A stretch of 64,000 nucleotides of DNA from CANHBY01 sp031374415 (GTDB taxonomy: Bacteria; Pseudomonadota; Gammaproteobacteria; Burkholderiales; Burkholderiaceae_C): NCBI GenBank assembly GCA_031374415.1, contig JANMGB010000334.1:1-64000 (forward strand). The letters run 5' to 3'. Shown here one piece after another: positions 1 to 8,180 of this stretch. The notes beneath the pieces were generated by a model. The model did not search any database, was not told the origin of the DNA, and saw only the letters and a list, made by a program, of their open reading frames with translations. Position 1 is the first letter of the stretch, and every line of letters begins with the position of its first letter. A program made the position numbers and the translations under genes.

Positions 1-350
1 AGACATCGCAGCAGCACGAGTTGTGTTGCGATGGGCCTTGGAGGCTGAAGACACAGGCCGGGAACCGCGCCTATACGGGGCTGCTCACGCTCCCCGTGAA
101 ACTCCATCCTTTGCGCAGCATAGGGTGGAGTAGTTCATTACTGAGACGGGGCACTCGATCAAGCAGGCCTCCAGCAGCTCGTTCGCCCCACGTCACCTGG
201 GTTCAAGAGGTCTGATTTTAGAGCCTACCCCGCAAGCACCACGTAGCCCGCATAACGGCAAATTTTTGGCATCATTTCAGTGAAACTGACGCCCTGTTTC
301 GACACTACCCTCCAACAACATCCCCCGTGCAATGAATCAACAAGGCGATC
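1..350. other. Upstream region of lysine operon, two hairpins, no assured gene
   Basis: There is no convincing gene here. A frame beginning at base 2 stays open to a TAG at 131-133 (43 codons) and could be the 3' end of a gene truncated by the window edge, but its third-position composition is less GC-rich than neighbouring genes. Two hairpins are visible: ACGGGG/CCCCGT (75-80 with 92-97) and ACTCCATCC/GGGTGGAGT (101-109 with 123-131, one G-U pair). Bases 235-350 are more AT-rich and presumably carry the promoter of the operon that starts at 351. An AAGGCG just before that ATG is a weak ribosome-binding site. Confidence 0.3.
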
Positions 351-1463
351 ATGAACAATGTGATGGTGATTGGCGCGGGCCACATCGGCTCAACCATGGC
401 CGCCCTGCTGGGCGCCACAGGTGACTATGCGGTCACCGTGCTTGATGCAGACGCGGGCCGGCTGGAGGCGGTGAGTGCGTTGCCCCATGTCCAGGCTCAG
501 GCGCTGGACATCCGGGACGGGGCCGCGCTGCGCAGCGCCATGACGGGGCAGTTTGCGGTGCTCAGTGCCGCGCCTTATCACTTGACCACCGTGATTGCGC
601 AAGCGGCCGCGGCTTGTGGGGTGCACTACCTGGACCTCACCGAAGATGTCGCCAGCACCCGGCAGGTGAAGGAGTTGGCGGCGCAGGCTGCCGCCCGTGG
701 CGAGCCCACTGCATTCATCCCGCAATGCGGTCTGGCACCCGGTTTCATATCGATCGTGGCGGCCGATTTGTGCAAGCACTTTGACCGCGTCAATAACTTG
801 CGCATGCGGGTGGGGGCCTTGCCGCAGTTTCCGTCGAATGCCCTGAACTACAACTTGACCTGGAGCACTGACGGCGTCATCAACGAATATTGCGAGCCCT
901 GTGAGGCGATTTTGGAAGGCGCCGTGCGCCAGGTGGCCCCGCTGGAAGGCTTGGAGGAGTTTTCACTCGATGGGGTGCTCTACGAGGCTTTCAACACCTC
1001 GGGCGGGCTGGGCACCTTGTGTGAAACCCTGGCCACCAAGGTGGCCAATCTCAACTACAAAACCATTCGCTACCCTGGCCACGCAGCGATCATGAAGGCC
1101 CTGCTCAACGACCTGCGCTTGCGCGACCGGCGCCATGTCCTCAAAGACATTTTGGAAAACGCCCTGCCGGCCACCATGCAAGACGTGGTGATCATTTTCG
1201 TGACCGCCAGCGGCCTGTGCGGCAAGCAGTTGATGCAGGAGACCTATGCCCACAAGGTCTACAGCAGCCGCATCGATGGCGTCGTGCGCAGCGCCATTCA
1301 AATCACCACCGCGTCTGCCATTTGTGCTGTGCTCGATATGGTGTGCGATGGCAGCCTGTCCGCGCGCGGCTTCGTGCGGCAGGAGGACATCCCCATGCCG
1401 CTGTTTTTGGCCAACCGATTTGGCAAGGCTTACGCACGCAGCCAAGACCTCATCACCGTTTGA
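351..1463 (+). CDS. Saccharopine dehydrogenase-family protein, probable L-lysine 6-dehydrogenase
   Basis: A 370-aa protein with an N-terminal Rossmann fold (VIGAGHIGS, residues about 6-14) and the C-terminal region of the saccharopine/lysine dehydrogenase family, including the NTSGGLGTL and NYKTIRYPGH segments. Family members of this length, without a fused reductase domain, are NAD(P)-dependent lysine 6-dehydrogenases or saccharopine dehydrogenases. The next genes encode an aldehyde dehydrogenase and enzymes for 2-oxoadipate and D-2-hydroxyglutarate. I therefore infer oxidative deamination of L-lysine to allysine/piperideine-6-carboxylate as the first step. A saccharopine-cleaving role cannot be excluded. 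It is the first gene of an apparent four-gene operon with tight spacing, and is cytoplasmic. Confidence 0.85.
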   Translation: MNNVMVIGAGHIGSTMAALLGATGDYAVTVLDADAGRLEAVSALPHVQAQALDIRDGAALRSAMTGQFAVLSAAPYHLTTVIAQAAAACGVHYLDLTEDVASTRQVKELAAQAAARGEPTAFIPQCGLAPGFISIVAADLCKHFDRVNNLRMRVGALPQFPSNALNYNLTWSTDGVINEYCEPCEAILEGAVRQVAPLEGLEEFSLDGVLYEAFNTSGGLGTLCETLATKVANLNYKTIRYPGHAAIMKALLNDLRLRDRRHVLKDILENALPATMQDVVIIFVTASGLCGKQLMQETYAHKVYSSRIDGVVRSAIQITTASAICAVLDMVCDGSLSARGFVRQEDIPMPLFLANRFGKAYARSQDLITV

Positions 1464-1465
1464 GC

Positions 1466-2512
1466 ATGCAGACCACACTCCAGGCCTTGCTGGCCCCCAT
1501 CTTGGGCACCGCCGACACGGGGGATGTTGCTCAAACCGTGCACGTCGCGCCCTTGCAGGAGGCAGCCACCGGGCTCGTGTCTCGCGCACAGCTCGCGCAG
1601 GCCTTGGGACTGGTCTTGTTCCACCAGCTCATGGCCCGGGTGCCCACGGGCCAGGCCTATGTGTCGGAGGTGCGCGCGCAGGGTCGTCAAGTGGTCTTCG
1701 ACCATGGCGCGGTGCGCACGGTCGCAAGCCCTTGTGGCGCCCTGCCGCCGGGCGACGCAGCCATCATCCGCATCTTGCGGCCTTTGGGCTATGCCCTGCA
1801 GGCGGTTTATCCGCTGCCACGCTTGAGCATGACAGGGCGGGCATGGTGTCACGCCGACGCGCCGCAGGACTTGCCGCAGTTCTTTGTGTCCGAACTTCAC
1901 CCGGATCGGTTCTCGGAGCAATTCCAAGCAGCGGTTGCGCGCGTCGTGAGCCGTTCGGTCGACCCGCTCAAGCATGCCGACATCGTGGCGCTTGAGCAAC
2001 TCGCACGCGACAAGACATTGCCCTTGTCGCTTGCGCAGCAGCTGTTGCCGCAGCTGGTCGCCTGCTTTGGTCGACAGCACCCTGAGCCGCTGTGGTCTGA
2101 CTATCAAATCTTGCGACAAGAGTCACCCGAGATGGCCTGGATCAGCACCGAAGGCAACGCCTTCAACCACGCCACCGACCGCGTGCAAGACATCCACGCC
2201 GTGGCGCAAGCGCAGCGCGCCGAAGGCCGCCCGATCAAAGATTCGATCGAGGTGTCGGGCTCGGGTCGCATTCAACAAACGGCGTTTCGCGCCGACCCCG
2301 TCCAACGACCCTTTCGCACCGAACAGGGAACCGAGTGGCACACTGTGCCCGGGTCGTTCTATGAGTTCATACAGCGGGCGCACTTGCCGCAAGTGGCCGG
2401 TGAACCCCCCGCACTCGATTTGGCATTTGACGCCGGCAACGCGACGGGTATTTTCAGCATGACCGCGGCAGCCGGTGTTGCCGAGAATCCATCACCACCA
2501 GCCAGCACGTGA
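1466..2512 (+). CDS. hglS: DUF1338 / HglS-type 2-oxoadipate dioxygenase/decarboxylase
   Basis: A 348-aa protein. Start ATG 1466 lies two bases after the upstream stop. Three motifs match the metal site of the DUF1338 (HglS/YdcJ) family: His80 in DHGAVR with the adjacent Arg84 that binds the substrate carboxylate, His235 in FNHATDR, and Glu300 in FYEF. HglS is an Fe(II) enzyme that converts 2-oxoadipate with O2 to D-2-hydroxyglutarate and CO2 in bacterial lysine catabolism. The downstream D-2-hydroxyglutarate dehydrogenase and aldehyde dehydrogenase support that role. No 2-aminoadipate transaminase is in the window, so that step must be encoded elsewhere. Confidence 0.87.
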   Translation: MQTTLQALLAPILGTADTGDVAQTVHVAPLQEAATGLVSRAQLAQALGLVLFHQLMARVPTGQAYVSEVRAQGRQVVFDHGAVRTVASPCGALPPGDAAIIRILRPLGYALQAVYPLPRLSMTGRAWCHADAPQDLPQFFVSELHPDRFSEQFQAAVARVVSRSVDPLKHADIVALEQLARDKTLPLSLAQQLLPQLVACFGRQHPEPLWSDYQILRQESPEMAWISTEGNAFNHATDRVQDIHAVAQAQRAEGRPIKDSIEVSGSGRIQQTAFRADPVQRPFRTEQGTEWHTVPGSFYEFIQRAHLPQVAGEPPALDLAFDAGNATGIFSMTAAAGVAENPSPPAST

Positions 2513-2520
2513 GGCAGAGC

Positions 2521-4038
2521 ATGTCCTACACCACCGAGGTGGAAAAGCTGTTTCAAGCCGTGGGGGCACCGCTCCCATCGACATCGCAAGACTTCAGTGA
2601 AACGCTCAGCGTGCACACACCCATCGATGGCAGCCCATTGCTCCCGGTACCCCTGACCACCCTGCCAGCGCTGACAGCGGCGACTGACCGCGCCCACAAG
2701 GCATTCCTGTTGTGGCGCAAGCAACCCGCACCCCGCCGCGGCGAGGTGGTGCGGCGCTTTGGTGATCGGGTGCGACAACACAAGACCGAGTTGGCTCGCC
2801 TGGTGTCCATTGAAACCGGCAAGCTTCTCAGCGAAGGCTTGGGCGAAGTGCAAGAAGTGATTGACATTTGCGACTTTGCCGTCGGTCTGTCACGCCAACT
2901 GCATGGACTGACGATGGCCAGCGAGCGGGAGCAGCACAAGCTGCTGGAGACCTGGCACCCGTTGGGTGTCGTCGGCGTGATCAGTGCCTTCAACTTCCCC
3001 ATGGCCGTGTGGGCCTGGAACGTAAGCCTGGCCCTGGTCTGCGGCAACGCGCTCGTTTGGAAGCCCTCTGAGAAAACTCCCCTGTCGGCCCTGGCGCTGC
3101 ACCACTTGGTGGTCCAGGCTTTGGGCGAACTGGGCAGCGAGTTGGCCGAGGTGTCTCAGCTGGTCTTGGGCGGGCGGGAGCTGGGTGAGGCGCTGGTTCA
3201 GCACCCCGCGGTGCGATTGGTGAGTGCCACGGGGTCCAGCGCCATGGGGCAAGCTGTGGGTGTGGCCTGTGCGCCGCTGTTCAAGCGCACTCTGCTGGAG
3301 CTTGGCGGCAACAACGCCGCCATCGTGTGCCCCTCAGCCGACTTGGACTTGGTCGTGCGCGCCGTGGCATTCTCGGCCGCGGGCACCGCAGGACAACGCT
3401 GCACCACCTTGCGTCGGCTGTTCGTGCACCGTGAGGTTTACCCGGCACTGCTGGAGCGCTTGAAAGCCGTGTTTGCTCACCTGCCGGTCGGCCACCCCTT
3501 GTCAGACAAAACCCTGGTCGGGCCACTGATCGATGCGGCGGCATGGGCTCGCATGCAAGACAGCCTTGCGCGGGCCCAGGCCCTGGGGGCCAGCGTGCAC
3601 GGGGGCACAAGGGTGCTGATCGACGGCCTCCCGGGCTGCTACGCACGTCCCGCCTTGGTTGAAATGCCCGGCCATGTGGGCCCGATGCGCGAAGAGACCT
3701 TTGCCCCGATTTTGTACGTCATGCCCCACGACGACTTCGAGCAAGCCATCGCCTACAACAACGACAGCGCACACGGCTTGTCCTCATCGGTGTTCACCAA
3801 CGATTTGCGCGAGGCGGAGTTGTTCACCTCGTCGCTGGGCTCGGACTGCGGCATCGCCAACGTCAACATCGGCACCAGTGGGGCCGAGATCGGTGGCGCC
3901 TTCGGCGGCGAGAAAGACACCGGCGGAGGCCGAGAATCCGGCTCAGACGCCTGGAAGGCCTATATGCGTCGCGCCACCAACACCATCAACTACGGACGCA
4001 GCTTGCCCCTGGCCCAAGGCGTACGCTTTGACTTCTAG
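2521..4038 (+). CDS. amaB: Aldehyde dehydrogenase, probable 2-aminoadipate-6-semialdehyde dehydrogenase
   Basis: A 505-aa NAD(P)-dependent aldehyde dehydrogenase. It has the FNFP segment near residue 157, the general base Glu260 in LELGGNN and the nucleophile Cys294 in GQRCTT. I chose ATG 2521 because a GAGG sits six bases upstream; a GTG at 2509 is also in frame. The length and the LLELGGNNAAI region match the ALDH7 (antiquitin/AmaB) group that oxidises allysine/piperideine-6-carboxylate to L-2-aminoadipate. It lies between the HglS-like gene and the 2-hydroxyglutarate dehydrogenase gene, overlapping the latter. The lysine pathway assignment is inference from family and context. Confidence 0.88.
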   Translation: MSYTTEVEKLFQAVGAPLPSTSQDFSETLSVHTPIDGSPLLPVPLTTLPALTAATDRAHKAFLLWRKQPAPRRGEVVRRFGDRVRQHKTELARLVSIETGKLLSEGLGEVQEVIDICDFAVGLSRQLHGLTMASEREQHKLLETWHPLGVVGVISAFNFPMAVWAWNVSLALVCGNALVWKPSEKTPLSALALHHLVVQALGELGSELAEVSQLVLGGRELGEALVQHPAVRLVSATGSSAMGQAVGVACAPLFKRTLLELGGNNAAIVCPSADLDLVVRAVAFSAAGTAGQRCTTLRRLFVHREVYPALLERLKAVFAHLPVGHPLSDKTLVGPLIDAAAWARMQDSLARAQALGASVHGGTRVLIDGLPGCYARPALVEMPGHVGPMREETFAPILYVMPHDDFEQAIAYNNDSAHGLSSSVFTNDLREAELFTSSLGSDCGIANVNIGTSGAEIGGAFGGEKDTGGGRESGSDAWKAYMRRATNTINYGRSLPLAQGVRFDF

Positions 4039-5434
4039 TCTGCTGCAAGCCTTGCGCTGCGCAGTGGGTGAGGCCCATGTACTGACGCAGGGGGACTTGA
4101 CGCCCTACGAACACGACTGGCGAAAGCGCTACCGCGGCCGCGCCTTGGCGGTAGTGCGAGCGGCCAGCACCTCTGAGGTGGCCGCTGTCGTGAGCTTGTG
4201 TGCGCAACACGGCACGGCGCTCGTGCCGCAAGGCGGCAATACCAGCCTGGTGGGTGGATCGGTGCCGGATGGCAGCGGGCACCAAATCTTGTTGAGTCTC
4301 ACGCGCATGAACCGCATTCGCGTCATCGATACCGCCGACCTGACGATGAATGTCGATGCAGGTTGTGTGCTGCAAACCGTGCAAGAGGCCGCAGCAGCCC
4401 AGGGCCTGTTGTTTCCCCTGAGCCTGGCGGCCGAAGGCACTTGCACCATCGGCGGCAACTTGGCTTGCAACGCGGGCGGCACGCAAGTCTTGCGCTACGG
4501 CAACGCGCGCGAGCTGTGTCTGGGTCTGGAGGTCGTCACAGCGCAGGGTGAAGTGTGGGACGGTCTCACGGGCTTGCGCAAAGACAACACGGGCTACGAC
4601 TTGCGCGACCTCTTCATAGGCAGCGAAGGCACGTTGGGTGTGATCACCGGGGCGACGCTCAAACTCTACCCGCAACCCGCGGCCCGCATGACCGCCCTGG
4701 CTGCCCTGCCCTCGCTCGACGCCGCGGTGGCCTTGCTGCAGTTGGCACACGCCCGTTTGGGCCCGGGGCTGACCGCCTTTGAGGTGATGAATGCCGTGTC
4801 GCTGGCCCTGGTACGCCAGCATTTTCCTCAAGCGAACCAAGCACTGCCCCGTTCCCCCTGGGTCGTTTTGCTGGAGCAGTCTGACACCGAGAGTGCTGAA
4901 CACGCGCGCGGTTTGTTCGAGGCGCTGTTGGAAACCGCGCTGGAGCGCGGCCTGATCAGTGACGCCGCGGTGGCCCAGAGCATGCAACAGTCCCGCAGCA
5001 TGTGGCAGCTGCGCGAGTCCATCCCCCTGGCGCAGGCCCAAGAGGGGCTCAACATCAAACACGACATCGCCTTGCCGGTGTCGCGCATCCCTGAGTTTGT
5101 GGGCCATACCAACCGGCTGCTGCAAGCCGCCTACCCAGGCATACGCTCAGTCAACTTTGGACATTTGGGCGATGGCAACCTGCACTACAACCTGCAAGCC
5201 CCTGAAGGCACTGACGCACTTGAATTTTTAAGCCTGCATGAGGCTGGCGTGAACCACATGGTTTACGACGCGGTGATGGCGCATGGCGGCTCGATCTCGG
5301 CCGAGCACGGTGTGGGCCAGCTCAAGCGCGACGAGCTGGCAAGGCGAAAATCCCCGGTGGCCCTGCAACTGATGCGTGCGATCAAACACGCACTCGACCC
5401 GCAAGGATTGATGAACCCCGGCCGCGTGCTTTGA
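4028..5434 (+). CDS. FAD-binding D-2-hydroxyglutarate dehydrogenase-like oxidase
   Basis: A 468-aa protein if translation starts at TTG 4028, overlapping the aldehyde dehydrogenase by 11 bases. No ATG fits the N-terminus, and a TTG at 4052 is the alternative. The N-terminal PCMH-type FAD domain shows PQGGNTSLVGG and GSEGTLGVIT. The C-terminal FAD-linked oxidase domain carries GHLGDGNLHYN and EHGVGQLKR, typical of D-lactate/D-2-hydroxyglutarate dehydrogenases. In this operon it should oxidise the D-2-hydroxyglutarate made by the DUF1338 enzyme to 2-oxoglutarate, passing electrons to a quinone or flavoprotein acceptor. A glycolate or D-lactate specificity cannot be excluded from sequence alone. 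Confidence 0.85.
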   Translation: MTSSLLQALRCAVGEAHVLTQGDLTPYEHDWRKRYRGRALAVVRAASTSEVAAVVSLCAQHGTALVPQGGNTSLVGGSVPDGSGHQILLSLTRMNRIRVIDTADLTMNVDAGCVLQTVQEAAAAQGLLFPLSLAAEGTCTIGGNLACNAGGTQVLRYGNARELCLGLEVVTAQGEVWDGLTGLRKDNTGYDLRDLFIGSEGTLGVITGATLKLYPQPAARMTALAALPSLDAAVALLQLAHARLGPGLTAFEVMNAVSLALVRQHFPQANQALPRSPWVVLLEQSDTESAEHARGLFEALLETALERGLISDAAVAQSMQQSRSMWQLRESIPLAQAQEGLNIKHDIALPVSRIPEFVGHTNRLLQAAYPGIRSVNFGHLGDGNLHYNLQAPEGTDALEFLSLHEAGVNHMVYDAVMAHGGSISAEHGVGQLKRDELARRKSPVALQLMRAIKHALDPQGLMNPGRVL

Positions 5435-5449
5435 TGCGGGGCGCCAGGT

Positions 5450-5917
5450 TCAAGCCATGGGCATTTGCTTGATCAAGGCTGCCCGCATGCGAATGGCCAT
5501 GACGGCACCTGCAGCGCGCAAAACCTCCAGAGCCAGCGCGGGTGAGCGCTGAGCCAACTCTTCCATGCGCGGGCCACGCAAAGCCCACACAGTGCAAGGC
5601 ATGATGGCCTCGGCACTGGCCATGCGGGGCTCATTGGTGAATAAACTGGGCTCACCCACCACCGAACCCGGGCGCAAAATCGCGATGCGGTTGCTACCCG
5701 GCGGCCCCCCCGTCATGAAAACATGCAACGACCCCTGCCCCAAAAAATACATGACGCGGTCGGCCTCGCCCTGCTTGATCAGCAAGTCGCCGGCGCGCAC
5801 GTCATGAGGGGACAGGTAACCGGAAATGCCTTTCCAGTGATCCCAGGTGAACCTCGCCTTGAAAGCGTCCTCTGCATTGAGGGTTTGGATGGCGTGAACC
5901 AGATCAGTGAATTCCAT
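5450..5917 (-). CDS. Stand-alone cyclic-nucleotide-binding domain protein
   Basis: A 155-aa protein. ATG at 5917 is preceded by AAGGA with good spacing. It is essentially one cNMP-binding beta-barrel domain: the phosphate-binding cassette is recognisable as GEPSLFTNEPRMASAEA with its Arg, followed by a helical C-terminus. No helix-turn-helix or catalytic domain follows, so unlike CRP/FNR proteins it cannot bind DNA by the usual domain. It probably acts by protein-protein contact. It converges on the lysine operon (stops 15 bases apart) and diverges from the two-component/c-di-GMP block that starts at 6255, with which it may share regulation. Its ligand (cAMP or other) cannot be told. Confidence 0.8.
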   Translation of the reverse strand: MEFTDLVHAIQTLNAEDAFKARFTWDHWKGISGYLSPHDVRAGDLLIKQGEADRVMYFLGQGSLHVFMTGGPPGSNRIAILRPGSVVGEPSLFTNEPRMASAEAIMPCTVWALRGPRMEELAQRSPALALEVLRAAGAVMAIRMRAALIKQMPMA

Positions 5918-6254
5918 GCGGGGTGTCCTTGAGCGGCCGAGGGGGCTGCGCTGCGAGAGTGTCTGGCAAGCTGCTTTGACGCAGTGGGCTGGTGTGCTCA
6001 GACCATTATCCAGCGTGGATCTGCGCACCGCAAGATGGCAAGCCCTGAAGCACGGCGCCGCGATGACTTCCAGCAAAGGCTCCGTCGCCAGCACGGCGAA
6101 GTGGAGATGACCCCATTTTTTTCGGTGGTGGGCCGTTTGATCCTCAAGGCCGGGTGGGATGGCGTTAGACTGAACCTCGCTGCGCGCTCGGGTCCTGAGG
6201 CCCCTGGGCGCTGAAGGGTCTTGGCGTTGACGAAGAATACGGACACCGAACCAG
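5918..6254. promoter_or_regulatory. Divergent intergenic region between cNMP-binding gene and signalling operon
   Basis: 337 bases without a supported gene. It must contain the divergent promoters for the 5917 gene (- strand) and the 6255 signalling operon (+ strand). The leftward open frame of the cNMP gene extends through here, but the added residues do not resemble a protein and the AAGGA-preceded ATG at 5917 is a far better start. I see no clear -35/-10 pair. The sequence before 6255 has only a weak Shine-Dalgarno (GGACA). Confidence 0.35.
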
Positions 6255-8180
6255 ATGCCATTTCGTGAGGCCAAATTGCTGCTGGTAGACGATGACGCGA
6301 CAGCCATTCGCGTGATGAGCCGCATGCTGGCGGAGTTCGCCGATCAACGATTCGCGACCTCCGGCGCCGATGCGCTGCACCTGGCGCGGGAACTGACGCC
6401 CGATCTCATCCTGCTCGATGCCGACATGCCTGGCGTGTCGGGCCTGGACGTCTGCACCGCCTTGAAGGCCGAACCGCGACTGGCCCGCGTGCCGGTGATT
6501 TTCGTCACACGCCACGACAGCCCAGAGATCGAGGTGGCAGCGCTCGGACGTGGCGCCGCCGATTTTGTGAGCAAGCCGTTGGTCGCCGAGCAGTTGTGCG
6601 CCCGGGTGCGGGCGCAGTTGCGCTCGATTGCCCTGCTCGAGGACTCTCGGCGCGAGCCGGGCAGGCCAGGTTTGCATTCCGGCAGCACAAGCTCGAGCAC
6701 CCCCCGACTGCTGATCGTGGATGACGACGTCGCCGCCATCCGGGTGCTGCGAAACACCTTGGCGGCGGCCGGCGACTTCCACTTCGCCACGTCAGGCCAC
6801 GACGCATTGGCGTGTGCCGACGCGCTGCAGCCCGACCTGATCCTGCTCGACGTGCACATGCCGGGCAACGACGGCTTTGAGACCTGTGCCGCCCTGAAAG
6901 CCAAGCCCGCATTTCGGCATGTGCCAATTGTCTTCGTCACGCGCTTTTCCGACACCACCAACGAAACACGCGCCCTTGAGATGGGGGCGGCCGATTTCAT
7001 CGCCAAGCCCTACACCTCGGCGGTGCTGCAAGCCCGCGTTCGCAACCTGCTGGAACTCAAGCGCCGCAATGATGCCGAACTGCTCGCGATCGGTGAACAC
7101 TGGCAACGGGTCGGTGACGCCCGCGTTGTCGAGATTGTGAGCGCCGCTTCAGACGCCATCGTCAGCCACGACGCCGAGGGCAAACTGGTGCTGATCAATG
7201 CCGCCGCATGCCGCATGTTCGGCGTTGATCACGCCGACATGATCGGCCAGCCGGCACACAGGCTGTTGGGCGCCAGCTTGCTGCCCCTGTCGCCAGACGC
7301 GGGCAGCCCGTTTCGCATCCCGCTGGCGCGCAGCGATGGCGCCACCTTCGTCGCTGAGGGCGTGGTGTCGGTGCTGGGTGACGGCAGCGGCCGATTGACG
7401 ACGCTGTTGCTCAGGGATATCAGCGACCGCGAGCGGCTGGAGGCTGCCGCGCTGGCCCGTGCCCAGGCAGAGGCCTCCAGCCGGGCCAAGACCTTGATGC
7501 TGTCGTACGTTGCCCACGAAATGGGCAACCCTTTGAACGGCCTGCTCGGGTTCTCGCAGCTCATGGCGGCGGATCACGAGCACCCGCTGCCACCGCCACA
7601 AGCCCACCGCCTGTCGCAGATGGACATCTGCACCGCTCGGCTCGAAGCCTTGATGGGTGACCTGATCAACTTGGGTCGTATCGAGACCGGCCATCTGCAA
7701 GTGAATCTGCGGCCGACCGAGGTGGGCGAGGTGGTTCAAGCGGCCATCGTGGCCGTCGAATCCCAGGCCGCCCAGGCGTGCGTGACGCTGCACTGGCAGC
7801 CAGCGTCTGGCCCGGCTCCCGTGCTGGCAGATGCCCAGCGACTGCACCAGTGCCTGGTTAACTTATTGAGCAATGGCATCAAGTACAACCAGTCTGGCGG
7901 CCGGGTCGAAGTCAGCCTCGAAGCCGAAGCCTCGCGTGCAATCCTGGTCGTGCGCGACAACGGTGTGGGCATGGATGCGTTGCAGCTCAAGCACCTGTTC
8001 GAGCCCTTCAATCGCCTGGGGCGCGATACCGGCACCACACCGGGCTCGGGCCTGGGCCTGTCCATCACCCAAGGCCTGGTCGTGGCCATGCGTGGCCAAC
8101 TGGCGGTGCAAAGCGAGCCGGGCAAGGGCAGTTGCTTCACCATCAGCCTGCCGCGCGAGCGCCGGGCCGCGCTGGCATGA
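6255..8180 (+). CDS. Soluble hybrid sensor histidine kinase (REC-REC-PAS-HisKA-HATPase)
   Basis: A 641-aa protein with no membrane segment. Two receiver domains come first: REC1 about residues 6-125 with phospho-acceptor Asp55 and Lys107, and REC2 about 151-268 with Asp199 and Lys251. A PAS domain follows (about 292-395), then HisKA with His421 in AHEMGNP, and a HATPase_c domain (about 520-635) with DNGVGMD and GSGLGLSI. A kinase placed after two receivers suggests an intermediate integrating node rather than a direct membrane sensor. Its stop overlaps the ATG of the diguanylate cyclase gene (ATGA), so the two are translationally coupled and probably act together. The signal is unknown. Confidence 0.9.
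   Translation: MPFREAKLLLVDDDATAIRVMSRMLAEFADQRFATSGADALHLARELTPDLILLDADMPGVSGLDVCTALKAEPRLARVPVIFVTRHDSPEIEVAALGRGAADFVSKPLVAEQLCARVRAQLRSIALLEDSRREPGRPGLHSGSTSSSTPRLLIVDDDVAAIRVLRNTLAAAGDFHFATSGHDALACADALQPDLILLDVHMPGNDGFETCAALKAKPAFRHVPIVFVTRFSDTTNETRALEMGAADFIAKPYTSAVLQARVRNLLELKRRNDAELLAIGEHWQRVGDARVVEIVSAASDAIVSHDAEGKLVLINAAACRMFGVDHADMIGQPAHRLLGASLLPLSPDAGSPFRIPLARSDGATFVAEGVVSVLGDGSGRLTTLLLRDISDRERLEAAALARAQAEASSRAKTLMLSYVAHEMGNPLNGLLGFSQLMAADHEHPLPPPQAHRLSQMDICTARLEALMGDLINLGRIETGHLQVNLRPTEVGEVVQAAIVAVESQAAQACVTLHWQPASGPAPVLADAQRLHQCLVNLLSNGIKYNQSGGRVEVSLEAEASRAILVVRDNGVGMDALQLKHLFEPFNRLGRDTGTTPGSGLGLSITQGLVVAMRGQLAVQSEPGKGSCFTISLPRERRAALA

Noticed and set aside
21..215. A 64-codon open frame at the window start
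   Set aside because: No recognisable features, atypical codon use and no ribosome-binding site; the region is better described as structured non-coding sequence.
5918..6325. N-terminal extension of the cNMP-binding protein on the - strand
   Set aside because: The extra residues show no protein-like pattern and would overlap the start of the kinase gene; ATG 5917 has a good ribosome-binding site.
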